Part shown: positions 30,401-38,332 of the stretch, piece after piece
Layout of the letters: each line of letters begins with the position of its first letter
Numbering within the stretch: the stretch's first letter is position 1
DNA from: Acinetobacter sp. GSS19
Lineage (GTDB): Bacteria; Pseudomonadota; Gammaproteobacteria; Pseudomonadales; Moraxellaceae
Assembly (NCBI RefSeq): GCF_028621895.1
Contig: NZ_CP117520.1
Coordinates: 1,178,001-1,242,000, forward strand
DNA: 64,000 nt
Reading direction: 5' to 3'
Program-made: the position numbers and the translations under genes
Notes under the pieces: model-generated
Told to the model about the DNA's origin: nothing
Seen by the model: the letters and a program-made list of their open reading frames with translations, nothing else
Database searches by the model: none

Positions 30401-30482
30401 CAAGCCGATGCCGATTGATGAATTGGAGCATTATTTATTGCTGCAACAAACCCGTCGCAAGGTATTGAAAACTCATTTATGA
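27456..30482 (+). CDS. membrane Cache-PAS-PAS-GGDEF-EAL cyclic-di-GMP protein
   Basis: A 1008-residue inner-membrane signalling protein. Membrane helices near residues 8-30 and 290-312 bracket a periplasmic double-Cache sensor. Two PAS domains follow (about 320-435 and 442-560), then GGDEF (562-735) and EAL (750-1000). The GGDEF signature reads GSDEF (645-649), with Ser replacing the second Gly, and there is no RxxD inhibitory site in front. The EAL part looks intact: EAL at 778-780, DDFGTGYSSL and AEGVET. This fits a phosphodiesterase with a weak or regulatory cyclase domain (inference). The N-terminus begins with a start weakly preceded by AGAGC. Confidence 0.9.
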   Translation: MLQKNKSIFVFLFLTVAIMNIFMIALLAYTLQTSRERKESEIRTSVENLTLLLEKSVSSSAREIDLSLHILQTFLDKELREKQQLNPVEINQLIQKQENWIHSIANIHVTDAQGQIRYGNGGLANTFSYAHYPFFKKAQQAKDQLLVTKLIQEPNGKDWVNVFARPYHDANGNFVGIITATLPASYFNTLISDLDVGPKGVVLVQDLDFRIIARHPTLQTPNGKVGYVGGPPELIQLVRAGAQSGTLYTRKTTDKIPRIGNFRRLSSMPVFVIVGLGEDDYLAQWYDDITKAILLELLFLIVTSVAAWQLWRQIQASVLANRRSQMLLRNAKDGIHVLDMQGKLLEASDSFFQMIGHPPEDVIGKTPCYWDVCYNKQEIQDLIKENIHKPEGIRFETLYQNAQGERYPVEVSSVMVHLDDYQVFFGSARDITERKKAEENQRIAATAFESQVGMLITDPNLVILRINKAFSEITGYSQQELIGHTPHILQSGMHDKNFYATMWDHIRTTGSWQGEIWNKRKNGDLYPQHISIASVRDENGQITHYVASITDLSAYKASEEKVRLLAFYDSLTKLPNRRLFLERLEQSIRDAESNKQTGVILCIDLDNFKALNDTEGHETGDRLLQQVATRLLECVGTNHMIARLGSDEFVVLLDPLSTSEASAIQQAESTAKRILQALTQPYFFGNSEYRSSASIGISLFGLQADENVQDPIKRADIAMSDAKTYGRNTYRFFDPQIQSQVQQRADIDAGLRQALEKNQFILYYQPQVNGAKQVTGVEALLRWQHPTQGMISPARFIPVAEENGLIISLGRWVLETACRQLTVWSKQPQTANLSIAVNVSASQFARDEFVQDVLDILERTQAPAHLLKLELTESALVMKIEDIIEKMTILKRYGVMFSLDDFGTGYSSLTYLKRIPIDQLKIDQGFVRDIEVSTNDAEIAKMIIVLAKTLGISVLAEGVETEAQRDILEKQGCYHYQGYLFAKPMPIDELEHYLLLQQTRRKVLKTHL

Positions 30483-30565
30483 GTTTGATGAATGATTTTA
30501 ACTTAGCTACTTTTATTTAAATAATTTTTTAATCACTTAGGCTATTTATATCCAATACACTTCCG

Positions 30566-30595
30566 AAATAAAAAGCCCACTACGAAACTCAGTGG
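30566..30595. other. half-terminator abutting the IS left end
   Basis: AAATAAAAAG and CCACT-9 nt-AGTGG (30577-30581, 30591-30595) look like the left part of a terminator whose closing T-rich arm should follow at 30596, where the IS begins. The expected GCTTTTT is not present after the right end of the IS. The IS itself supplies CTTTTTATTT at 30621-30630, complementary to 30566-30575. Confidence 0.4.
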
Positions 30596-30633
30596 TGAAC
30601 CGTACCGGGTTTGTGGGAGACTTTTTATTTAAG

Positions 30634-31536
30634 TTAGGCCACCTGACCTAATGGGTTAATTTTATCATAGTACATTGCTTCAAAATCAAAAGGTGACACA
30701 TAACCTAGTGCACTATGTACACGCTCTTTATTGAACCAATCTACCCAGTTTAGTGTCGCAAGTTGTACATCCGCTAAACCTTGCCAATCCGCTTTTAAAT
30801 ATTCAATCACCTCTGTTTTGTATAAGCCATTCACCGTTTCAGCCAAAGCATTATCGTATGAATCACCGGTCGTACCGACTGATGCTCGTAAATTTGCTGC
30901 TTCTAAACGATTGGTATAACGAATGGAAAGATATTGCACACCTCTGTCACTATGATGAATCACGTTCTTTGGCATGCCTCGATCATGCAATGCTTGCTCC
31001 AGTGCATCGAGCACCATGTCTGTATTCATCCGTGTTGATACTTTCCATCCAACAATTGCTCGCGAGAACACATCAATAATAAAGGCGGTATAGACCCAGC
31101 CTGAATTTGTTTGAATATACGTAAAGTCAGCGACCCACAGCTGGTCAGGGTGATCAGCACTAAAATTGCGTTTCACCAAGTCATCTGCTCGTTTTTGATC
31201 ATCTCGGCTATGGGTAGTTTGTTTATTCTTACCTCGCCAAACACCTTGTATACCTAGCTTTTGCATCAATCGAGCAACTGTACAGCGTGCAATAATATAG
31301 CCTTCACGTTTCAATTTTTGCCAAACTTTACGTACACCATATCGACCTGAACTTTCCTTCCAAATTCGTTTAATTTGTTCAGCATGATGCAAGTCATGTA
31401 AATCTCGCTTCGCTCGATGTTCTGGATTGTCCGCGAGATCTAAAGTTCGGTAATAGGTTGAAGCTGCGATCGGTAAAATCCTACAAATCGCATCAACACC
31501 ATATAAGTCTTTATTGTTATGGATGAAATCCACCAT
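30634..31536 (-). CDS. IS3-family transposase OrfB (DDE integrase part)
   Basis: A 300-residue catalytic part. The DDE pattern is visible: WVADFTYIQTNSGWVY (first Asp), VIHHSDRGVQYLS (second Asp) and a Glu in DSYDNALAETVNGLYKTEVI. Normally made as an OrfAB fusion by -1 frameshifting: the minus strand has T-TTT-TTC (31575 down to 31569) inside orfA, and the orfB frame is open back to that point. Apparently intact. Confidence 0.92.
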   Translation of the reverse strand: MVDFIHNNKDLYGVDAICRILPIAASTYYRTLDLADNPEHRAKRDLHDLHHAEQIKRIWKESSGRYGVRKVWQKLKREGYIIARCTVARLMQKLGIQGVWRGKNKQTTHSRDDQKRADDLVKRNFSADHPDQLWVADFTYIQTNSGWVYTAFIIDVFSRAIVGWKVSTRMNTDMVLDALEQALHDRGMPKNVIHHSDRGVQYLSIRYTNRLEAANLRASVGTTGDSYDNALAETVNGLYKTEVIEYLKADWQGLADVQLATLNWVDWFNKERVHSALGYVSPFDFEAMYYDKINPLGQVA

Positions 31537-31853
31537 TATTTGTGTGGGCGGTCGAGCTCCGCCTGGGCGAAAAAAGCAGCTGCTTTACGTAGAATTTCAT
31601 TGGCACGCTTTAATTCTTTGATTTCACGTTCCATCTGCTTCATTTTTTCTTGATCTGATGCCTGTTGTACTTTGATAGGATTTTGTTGATCGAGATGTTT
31701 TAAATACCAAACACGCAGTGTTTCAGGAGTACAACCTATCTTGGGAGCAATAGCAGTGATTGCAGCCCAATTCGATGGATAATCTTTTTCGGATTCAATC
31801 AATAATTGAACCGCTCTATCTCGGATTTCAGGGGTATATTTTGGTTTTGTCAT
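31536..31853 (-). CDS. IS3-family transposase OrfA (helix-turn-helix and leucine zipper)
   Basis: A 105-residue DNA-binding part. The N-terminal HTH (residues 1-55, with IAPKIGCTPETLRVWYLKH) is followed by a heptad-rich coiled coil (MKQMEREIKELKRANEILRKAAAFF). The Phe-Phe codons near its end form the slippery heptamer. Its stop overlaps the orfB ATG by one base. Confidence 0.9.
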   Translation of the reverse strand: MTKPKYTPEIRDRAVQLLIESEKDYPSNWAAITAIAPKIGCTPETLRVWYLKHLDQQNPIKVQQASDQEKMKQMEREIKELKRANEILRKAAAFFAQAELDRPHK

Positions 31854-31903
31854 CGGGACATTCTCTCAAGAAAGTTGGTCTCCGACAAACCCGGTACGGT
31901 TCA

Positions 31904-32546
31904 AAGCGTATTGAATAGGGTTCACAACAGGTCATTCACAGCATTTAAAAGTTTATCTCAGCAAGCATCCTAATAAGGTATTGATCTGTCTTTTATTTTA
32001 CCTGATTTTTGGTCTTTTCTGAAGTTGAGTTTCAGATAAGAGCAATTTGAAAAAGTAGAAATTTAAGTCGGTGATGTTCCCTTTAAAAAGTGTTTAGAGG
32101 CCGAAAATTTTCTTCACTAAATATACTTCACCCTGATGCTGTGACCACAATAAAATGACGAAGCTTGCCCTTTATGTAGTACACACATGGCTTCAATTCC
32201 TATGCTAATACCAGCGTACATCTCAAAGAATAGTTTCACCCTAAAAACGCCGACTATGGAAGAGATTTATATACTCGACCTTTAGCTAAAAACCATTTTG
32301 CTTATCATCAATGGCTATTTGCAATAGTGCCTTAAATATATTCATCATCAAGTTCAAAAGTGCCTAATGATGTGCTCCTATTTAATTATCATTTAAGAAG
32401 AAATTATCCGGTATTTTGTGAACTTATCTGCTTGATTGAGTGCTTCATTCACTCATTTTACTGATCTGTGCCCTTATTTTTATGTTTCTCGATTCTTTAA
32501 TTTAGTACCATCAATATAACTTACGCTGACGAGCTGGATTTATTGA
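31904..32546. other. non-coding region right of the IS
   Basis: About 640 AT-rich bases between the IS and the GntR gene. I find no convincing gene. A 40-codon open stretch on the minus strand around 32120-32250 has no ribosome site and no recognisable product. The last 100 bases should contain the promoter of the GntR gene. Confidence 0.4.
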
Positions 32547-33236
32547 ATGAAATATATGGAAATCAGAGATTTGATTGAAGCTGAATTGAAAAATTATAGT
32601 TCTAATCAAATGATTCCATCAGAACGTTACTTGGCATTAAAGTTTGAGTGCTCAAGGGAAACCGTGCGTAAAGCCTATGAACAGCTTCGTGCTGAAGATA
32701 AAATTTACAAACGTCAGAATGTTGGCTGGTTCGTAAGTAATAAGAAAATTCAATATTGTCCAACCTCAATTGATAATTTTGCGTCCTACATGCAGACACA
32801 GGGCTTTCAGGCACGAACAGATCTGATCTCGGCCCAACAGATTGATCAATTTAATCGCAGTGATCTGTTTAGTGAAGAAAGTCGCCAACTCGGCTTTATT
32901 GAAATTATTCGTTTACGTTATGCGGATGATGTACCTGTACTTCTAGAATATAACTATTTGCCTATCAGGTTATTTCCAAATGTACTGAATTATGACGTGA
33001 TTACTTCAGTCCAAGAAGTCGTTAAAAATCGTTTTCATTATGATTACACGAGTAGCCAGTTAAAAATTAAAAATACCGGTGTATCCCATTTCGAGAGCCA
33101 ATATTTAGGAATTCCTTTAAGCCAAACAGCAACTTACATTGAACGTATTTCAAAATCAGACGATCTTGTGATCGAATATGACATCGAAATTTGGTCCCAA
33201 GACAAAATTGAAATGACCTTGGATATACACGTATAA
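32547..33236 (+). CDS. GntR-family regulator, HutC/UTRA subfamily
   Basis: A 229-residue regulator. The N-terminal winged helix is MIPSERYLALKFECSRETVRKAYEQLRAEDKIYKRQNVGWFV (residues 21-63). The rest matches a UTRA ligand domain, with IRLRYADDVPVLLEYNYLP and a closing YIERISKSDDLVIEYDIEIWSQDKIEM. It precedes the phosphotransferase-TonB-PnuC operon on the same strand, and a HutC-type palindrome lies between them at 33371. It is therefore the likely local repressor; the ligand should be the imported compound or its phosphate (inference). Confidence 0.85.
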   Translation: MKYMEIRDLIEAELKNYSSNQMIPSERYLALKFECSRETVRKAYEQLRAEDKIYKRQNVGWFVSNKKIQYCPTSIDNFASYMQTQGFQARTDLISAQQIDQFNRSDLFSEESRQLGFIEIIRLRYADDVPVLLEYNYLPIRLFPNVLNYDVITSVQEVVKNRFHYDYTSSQLKIKNTGVSHFESQYLGIPLSQTATYIERISKSDDLVIEYDIEIWSQDKIEMTLDIHV

Positions 33237-33370
33237 GCTTTAATGTTCATCGTAAAAATTTAGATCCTGGCGACTTGAACTGTTTTTAGGCTTTATAATT
33301 TCTGAAATACTTATAACAACTAATCATTCTATTTTTTTATTTAAAACGCTAAACTTGCGTTCAGCTTAAT

Positions 33371-33386
33371 ACTGGTATGTACCACT
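33371..33386. promoter_or_regulatory. HutC/GntR-type operator in front of the salvage operon
   Basis: ACTGGTATGTACCACT: TGGTA-TG-TACCA is a perfect palindrome and matches the form of known HutC-subfamily sites (ACTGGTCTAGACCACT in DasR/YvoA-type operators). It sits 116 bases before the phosphotransferase start. Confidence 0.65.
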
Positions 33387-33501
33387 TAACTGTATCGTAT
33401 GTCTTACATATTAAATGTGGATCAAAATGATGCATCCAAATTTTCTTAAATGATGAAGATCCACTATTGCGAAATGAGAATCTGGCTCAGGAGTGTCTAC
33501 G

Positions 33502-34740
33502 ATGACCATCATCACAGATGATTTAGGTCATGGTATGGGGAATGCTTGGGAAAATAAAGACTGGGCACATATTTCTGAACGGGAATTACAAAGCCTGCAG
33601 CAGCATTATGCATGTTTACAAGGCAATATTCAGACCTTATGGCATAGTCCACGCCCCTTTTCATCGGCTGTACTCTTAACCATTGTACAGGATTCAGCGA
33701 CCACCGATGAAACAGTCGCTCATCCGTATTTTATTAAGCGCAGCCATTGTTCATTTCGTCGTGCCCGCGATATTTTACAGGAGCATGCCGTTCTTCAGCA
33801 TTTAGCCGGCAAGGAAATTCCTGTTGCAACCTTGCTCTCGACCCATCAAGGTCTCACGGCTTTAGAGTTGGGTGACTGGACTTATGAAGTCTATGAAAAA
33901 GCAGAGGGTTTTGATTTATATGCAGATCAGCAATCCTGGAAGCCTTTTTTCTATGCTGAACATGCCGCCAAAGCGGGATCTTTGCTTGCTAAACTGCATC
34001 GTGCGATGCAGGATTTCCCTGATCTGCAGGGGCGATCGGCACGTTATCTAGTATCAAATCAGCAGCTTTTAGAAAGTGAAAATATCGTTGCAGCCATACA
34101 ATCGCGCATTATACAAAGTCCAGAATTAAGCTGTTATTTTGCCGATAAAAATCTAGAACCGTGCTTTCTAGATCGAGTCGCACAGATTCATCAGAAGATT
34201 AAGCTTGTTTTGCAACAGGCAGCAAAAATTTGGACGCACAACGATTTACATGCTTCAAATCTCTTTTGGTCAGCGCCTAATGCGGATGCTGAGATTACGG
34301 CTGTGATTGATTTTGGTCTATCGGATCGGAATTCAGCAATTTATGATCTGGCTGTGACGATTGAACGTAATTTTATTGATTGGTTAGAATTAGAACAGAG
34401 CTCACATATTCAGATTGATGAAACCGGTTTAACCGCCTTTCTACACGCCTATTTTTCCGAGATACCTCCACAAGAAGATTTGAGTATTTTGCCGGAACTA
34501 CTGAAAATCGTGCATTTGGATTTCGCTTTTTCAGAACTTGAGTATTTTGTTGGCATTACTCAAAACCAACAACATGCCGATGCTGCTTATTACCATTGGA
34601 TCATCGGGCACGTCGACTGGTTCTTTGGCGAACAAGGTCAGCAATTTAACCACACGTTAACCCGACTCATTCAACACGAATTGCAATCTTCTCAGTCGCT
34701 CTCTCTAACCCCAGCATCATCCCCCATTTCACATACATAA
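33502..34740 (+). CDS. choline/thiamine kinase-like phosphotransferase (APH fold)
   Basis: A 412-residue kinase of the aminoglycoside phosphotransferase/choline kinase fold. The catalytic loop is WTHNDLHASNLFW (HxDxxxxN) and the metal loop AVIDFGLSDRNSAIYDLAVTIE. A Gln-rich C-terminal tail ends it. Cytoplasmic. Lying in one operon with a TonB receptor and a PnuC-family permease, it probably phosphorylates the imported vitamin (thiamine or nicotinamide riboside), trapping it inside the cell. The start is set at ATG 33502 with AGGAG 8 bases upstream, not at the GTG 33493, which overlaps that site. Confidence 0.8.
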   Translation: MTIITDDLGHGMGNAWENKDWAHISERELQSLQQHYACLQGNIQTLWHSPRPFSSAVLLTIVQDSATTDETVAHPYFIKRSHCSFRRARDILQEHAVLQHLAGKEIPVATLLSTHQGLTALELGDWTYEVYEKAEGFDLYADQQSWKPFFYAEHAAKAGSLLAKLHRAMQDFPDLQGRSARYLVSNQQLLESENIVAAIQSRIIQSPELSCYFADKNLEPCFLDRVAQIHQKIKLVLQQAAKIWTHNDLHASNLFWSAPNADAEITAVIDFGLSDRNSAIYDLAVTIERNFIDWLELEQSSHIQIDETGLTAFLHAYFSEIPPQEDLSILPELLKIVHLDFAFSELEYFVGITQNQQHADAAYYHWIIGHVDWFFGEQGQQFNHTLTRLIQHELQSSQSLSLTPASSPISHT

Positions 34741-34748
34741 GGTTTCGT

Positions 34749-36917
34749 ATGAACAATCGTCAATTCAAACAGAATGTATTAACCAAGTCTTTAAAATTGA
34801 TCATTCTGTCGCAGCTCTGTTTAGCCCCGCTGACTTATGCTGAAGACGATGTTCAACAGCTTGACACGATTGTCGCCACAGCTGATCAAAGCATCCCTTA
34901 CTCGAGTGCCAAAGTGAATGTTGAGGGATTTGCTACGGACATTCTGCAAAAAATACCGGCATCAGTCTCTATCGTCACTGCAGATCTCATCGCGGAGCAA
35001 CATGCTCGTGTACTGAATGATGTGGTAAAAAATGATGCATCTATTGGTGATGGTTATGCCGCGATTGGCTATTATCCAAACTTTGTCTCACGTGGTTTTG
35101 CACTCGATTTGGCATCTAGCTATCTGATTAATGGTAATGTGATTCGTGGTGAACAAAACGTTGCGCTTGAAAACAAAGAACGCGTAGAAATTTTAAAAGG
35201 CATTTCCGCGATTCAAAGTGGGATGTCGACCCCGGGTGGTGTGGTCAATTATGTCACCAAGCGACCGAAAGAAGTACAAGCATTAACATTCTCTGCCGAT
35301 CAACATGGACAGTTTTCAGTGGCAAGTGATGTCGGTGGTTTCTTGGGTGATGAGCAACAATTCGGATATCGCATCAATCTGGTGAATGAGCAGATAGAGT
35401 CTTATGTCGACCATGTAGATGGTGAACGCTATCTAGCGGCATTGGCCTTGGATTGGAAGATGTCAGCGCAGTCCAAATTGGAATTTGATCTGGAAGCACA
35501 GCGTTCCGAACAAAGATCAGTGCCGGGTTATCAATTATTGGATGGCAAAGTCCCACAAAATGTGAAGTGGGATCGATTGCTGGGTTATCAGACTTGGGGC
35601 AAACCGGTCACGATTGACAGCCTGAATACCAGTTTAAAATATAGCTATGCATTGAATGATGACTGGAACTTGGGACTCGTTGCAGCGCACAGTAAATCCA
35701 AGGTTGATGATTATTCAACATTTCCTTGGGGTTGCTATGATTCAGTCTGTGAATACAGTGGCTTAGGCAACACCTTTGATGCGAATGGCAATTACGATAT
35801 TTATGATTATCGTAACCCTGATGACACTTTCAAAACCAACCAATTTAAAGTCAAATTGGACGGGGTGATGGATAGCAACTGGGCACAACATCATCTAAAT
35901 TTTGAGATTACGCAAACCAATAAATCTCGTGATCGTTTTACCGGTGTCAATGAATGGATTGGTGTGGGTAATATTTATACAGAAACCACAGACTTTGCAC
36001 CATCAACAGCGAATGCTGGACAAAAGTATCAAGCGCTTAAAAGTAAACAAACCGCATTCACAGCCTTAGATCGTATTGAATGGAATGAACATTGGTCCAC
36101 TTTGCTTGGTGGGAAATGGGTTGAGCTTGATGAACAAGCTTACGGTGAAGGTCAGGTAAAAGTACGCGATACCGATTTAGGCAAATTTTTACCGCAGTTT
36201 GCAGTGAGTTATAGTCCTGTAGAGTCAACGACTCTGTATGCCTCTTATGCGAAAGGTTTGTCAGATGGAAAAACAGCGCCTTGGTTTGCAAACAACGCTA
36301 GTGAAACCCTAGCGCCGATCTATTCAGAGCAATATGAAATTGGCTTGAAACAACAGATCAAGCAGTTTTTATTCACTGCGTCGATTTTTGATCTACGCCA
36401 AGACAACCAATATAGCCAGCCAACTGACACAGGCTTTATGTTTGTACAAGAAGGTGAGCAGCGGAGTCGTGGTCTAGAGTTAGGACTGAATGGTGCATTA
36501 ACGGATGATTTGGCATTGACCTCATCATTGGCATGGACCAGAGCCCGTTTGGAGAATGTTGAAGCGGTTGAATATGGCAATCATCAAGCGCAAAACGTGC
36601 CAAAAGTTCGTTTCGCAACACATCTTCGTTATAACGTACCGAGTATTGAAGGTCTCACTGTTCTGGCAGGTGGTCAGTACAGTTCAAGTAAATATGCCAA
36701 CAAAGAAGGCACTGCAAAAGTTGGGGGTTATAGCGTATTTGATTTAGGTGCAGCCTATCAATTTAAGCTGAATACGACCGATGCATTGCTGCGCTTGAAC
36801 ATTAATAACCTGTTCAACAAGAAATACTGGCGTGATGCAGGTGAATTTTTGGGCGACGATTATTTATTCTTGGGTTCGCCACGCACAGCAACCTTGTCAT
36901 TCAATTTGAACTTCTAA
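34749..36917 (+). CDS. TonB-dependent outer-membrane receptor
   Basis: A 722-residue receptor. Signal peptide about residues 1-31 (ending LTYAEDD), plug domain with IPASVSIVTADLIAEQHARVLNDVVKNDASI and GVVNYVTKRP, then a 22-strand barrel ending in the C-terminal Phe of LSFNLNF. The plug and barrel resemble the siderophore-receptor branch, but the operon partners argue for a vitamin or nucleoside substrate. It begins 8 bases after the phosphotransferase gene. Confidence 0.9.
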   Translation: MNNRQFKQNVLTKSLKLIILSQLCLAPLTYAEDDVQQLDTIVATADQSIPYSSAKVNVEGFATDILQKIPASVSIVTADLIAEQHARVLNDVVKNDASIGDGYAAIGYYPNFVSRGFALDLASSYLINGNVIRGEQNVALENKERVEILKGISAIQSGMSTPGGVVNYVTKRPKEVQALTFSADQHGQFSVASDVGGFLGDEQQFGYRINLVNEQIESYVDHVDGERYLAALALDWKMSAQSKLEFDLEAQRSEQRSVPGYQLLDGKVPQNVKWDRLLGYQTWGKPVTIDSLNTSLKYSYALNDDWNLGLVAAHSKSKVDDYSTFPWGCYDSVCEYSGLGNTFDANGNYDIYDYRNPDDTFKTNQFKVKLDGVMDSNWAQHHLNFEITQTNKSRDRFTGVNEWIGVGNIYTETTDFAPSTANAGQKYQALKSKQTAFTALDRIEWNEHWSTLLGGKWVELDEQAYGEGQVKVRDTDLGKFLPQFAVSYSPVESTTLYASYAKGLSDGKTAPWFANNASETLAPIYSEQYEIGLKQQIKQFLFTASIFDLRQDNQYSQPTDTGFMFVQEGEQRSRGLELGLNGALTDDLALTSSLAWTRARLENVEAVEYGNHQAQNVPKVRFATHLRYNVPSIEGLTVLAGGQYSSSKYANKEGTAKVGGYSVFDLGAAYQFKLNTTDALLRLNINNLFNKKYWRDAGEFLGDDYLFLGSPRTATLSFNLNF

Positions 36918-36945
36918 ATTGGCTGCTTAATCAGGTTATATTGCC

Positions 36946-37521
36946 ATGGAAAATATAGAAATTGCAGCGTTCCTGTTCAATGTGTTGGGAGTATGGCTGA
37001 CCTCCAAACAATATAAAGCCTGCTGGTTGGTGAATATTGTCGCTGTATTTCTCTATATCATTATTTTTTATCGCGTCAATTTATATGCAGATGCAGCATT
37101 ACAAGCCGTATTTATCTTGATGCAACTGTATGGTTGGTATAGTTGGTCGAAGAAAGATCAAGACCAGGATCTTACCGTACAGATTGGCTATTTAAATAAA
37201 AAAATCTGGGTGTATAGCCTGATTGTGGGTATTGTCGCTGGTCTGGTGATTGGCGCTTTATTTGCTCATTTCACCGCAGCGTCACTACCTTGGTTGGATT
37301 CAATGTTGGCCTCTTTCAGCTTGGTGGCAAGTTATTGGGCGGCCAAAAAATATATTGAAAGCTGGGGACTATGGTGTGTTTTAGATGTAATTTATGTCGG
37401 CATGTATAGCTATAAATCATTGTATTTAACAGCCGTGCTCTATTTTCTTTTTATTCTTCTGGCACTCAATGGCTGGAGAATGTGGCGAAATTTATATGGA
37501 GCAAAAGTATCTTTAAATTAG
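36946..37521 (+). CDS. PnuC-family vitamin permease
   Basis: A 191-residue inner-membrane protein with about seven hydrophobic segments. Start IEIAAFLFNVLGVWLTSKQYKACWLVNIVAVFLY and the segment ALQAVFILMQLYGWYSWSKK are typical of the PnuC/PnuT family, as is GLWCVLDVIYVGMYSYKSLYLTAVLYFLFILLALNGWRMW. These facilitators move nicotinamide riboside (PnuC), thiamine (PnuT) or riboflavin (PnuX), driven by phosphorylation of the product. Which one cannot be read with certainty; the kinase upstream favours thiamine. Confidence 0.88.
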   Translation: MENIEIAAFLFNVLGVWLTSKQYKACWLVNIVAVFLYIIIFYRVNLYADAALQAVFILMQLYGWYSWSKKDQDQDLTVQIGYLNKKIWVYSLIVGIVAGLVIGALFAHFTAASLPWLDSMLASFSLVASYWAAKKYIESWGLWCVLDVIYVGMYSYKSLYLTAVLYFLFILLALNGWRMWRNLYGAKVSLN

Positions 37522-37678
37522 AGATAAATGAACTGATGGATCATACTGGTAATGTCCCTAAAAATAATAGGATCTGAAAGTAAAATATTCTCTTTGAGAA
37601 ACTGGATGGCGACTCCCCTTTTTACAAGCTGATCATCTTGTTTAGCAGTCCACCATTCCCTAATAAGTACTTTATTTC

Positions 37679-38071
37679 CTACTTGAAGTTCTCCAGTTCT
37701 TTGGCCCGAGAAGCGGTAGTGGACATAAAACAGTCATTACTACTCACAGCTGCCATTGTTCCACCATCAGGATCGGCGTAGAAATCACAGTTTGCATCTC
37801 GATATCTGATCCATGCACGCTGAGCTTCTTGTAGTTGCTTCTTTCGTTCAGGTGTTAGCGATGCCATTACATCTCTATATGCTTGATTTAAACGTATATC
37901 CTGACGTTGTGTTTCCGCCCCAATACAATCAAGCATTTCTACAGTAACACCACCAGATCGATCCATACAGCTAGAAAATTGCTGACTCAATTCCACTTCG
38001 TCAGCAAATGAAATTTGTGCTAGACACCCCAGCACCATACCAAATACAAGTGATTTATTATTCAAAAACAT
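37679..38071 (-). CDS. LprI-like/DUF1311 secreted protein
   Basis: A 130-residue protein with a signal peptide (residues 1-23, ending ISFADEV). The mature part shows the DUF1311 pattern: Cys near CMDRSGGVTVEMLDCIGAETQRQDIRLNQAYRDVMASLTPERKKQLQEAQRAWIRYRDANC. Members include LprI, a lysozyme inhibitor, but function varies. GAGGCTGCA precedes the ATG. Stands alone between the PnuC gene and the efflux operon. Confidence 0.82.
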   Translation of the reverse strand: MFLNNKSLVFGMVLGCLAQISFADEVELSQQFSSCMDRSGGVTVEMLDCIGAETQRQDIRLNQAYRDVMASLTPERKKQLQEAQRAWIRYRDANCDFYADPDGGTMAAVSSNDCFMSTTASRAKELENFK

Positions 38072-38332
38072 TGCAGCCTCAACTTAGTTTAAAAAGTATC
38101 TAAATCGTTTTGAATGTGTATTTTTGTCTTTATCTGAATAACTATCTATTTCATACACACTTTACACAGTTCTACTCGTACTACCATAATTCTACTCGAT
38201 AAATATCCTGTATTTTTACAAAAAAAAGCATTATAGATCGACAACGCTATATCCTCTAATTCAAAGATGAAGAAGCGGTGAAAGTGATTACTCAATATCC
38301 TTTTGATAGAGCCTTCTGGTCAAGCCAATCCG

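Larger units (their letters stand above)
30596..31903 (-). mobile_element. IS3-family insertion sequence, complete
   Basis: About 1.3 kb. Terminal inverted repeats of 26 bases (30596-30621 and 31878-31903), starting TGAACCGTACCGGGTTTGT and differing at one position, frame two overlapping transposase frames on the minus strand. The ends are TG...CA as usual for IS3. The flanking bases (TGG left, AAG right) do not form a 3-base target duplication. Confidence 0.88.

Noticed and set aside
32120..32256. A 40-codon open stretch on the minus strand right of the first IS
   Set aside because: No start with a ribosome site and no recognisable family; may be a gene scrap but cannot be supported.
33237..33492. 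A TPP riboswitch before the phosphotransferase-TonB-PnuC operon
   Set aside because: The conserved THI-box core was not found; the HutC-type palindrome is the better supported control element.
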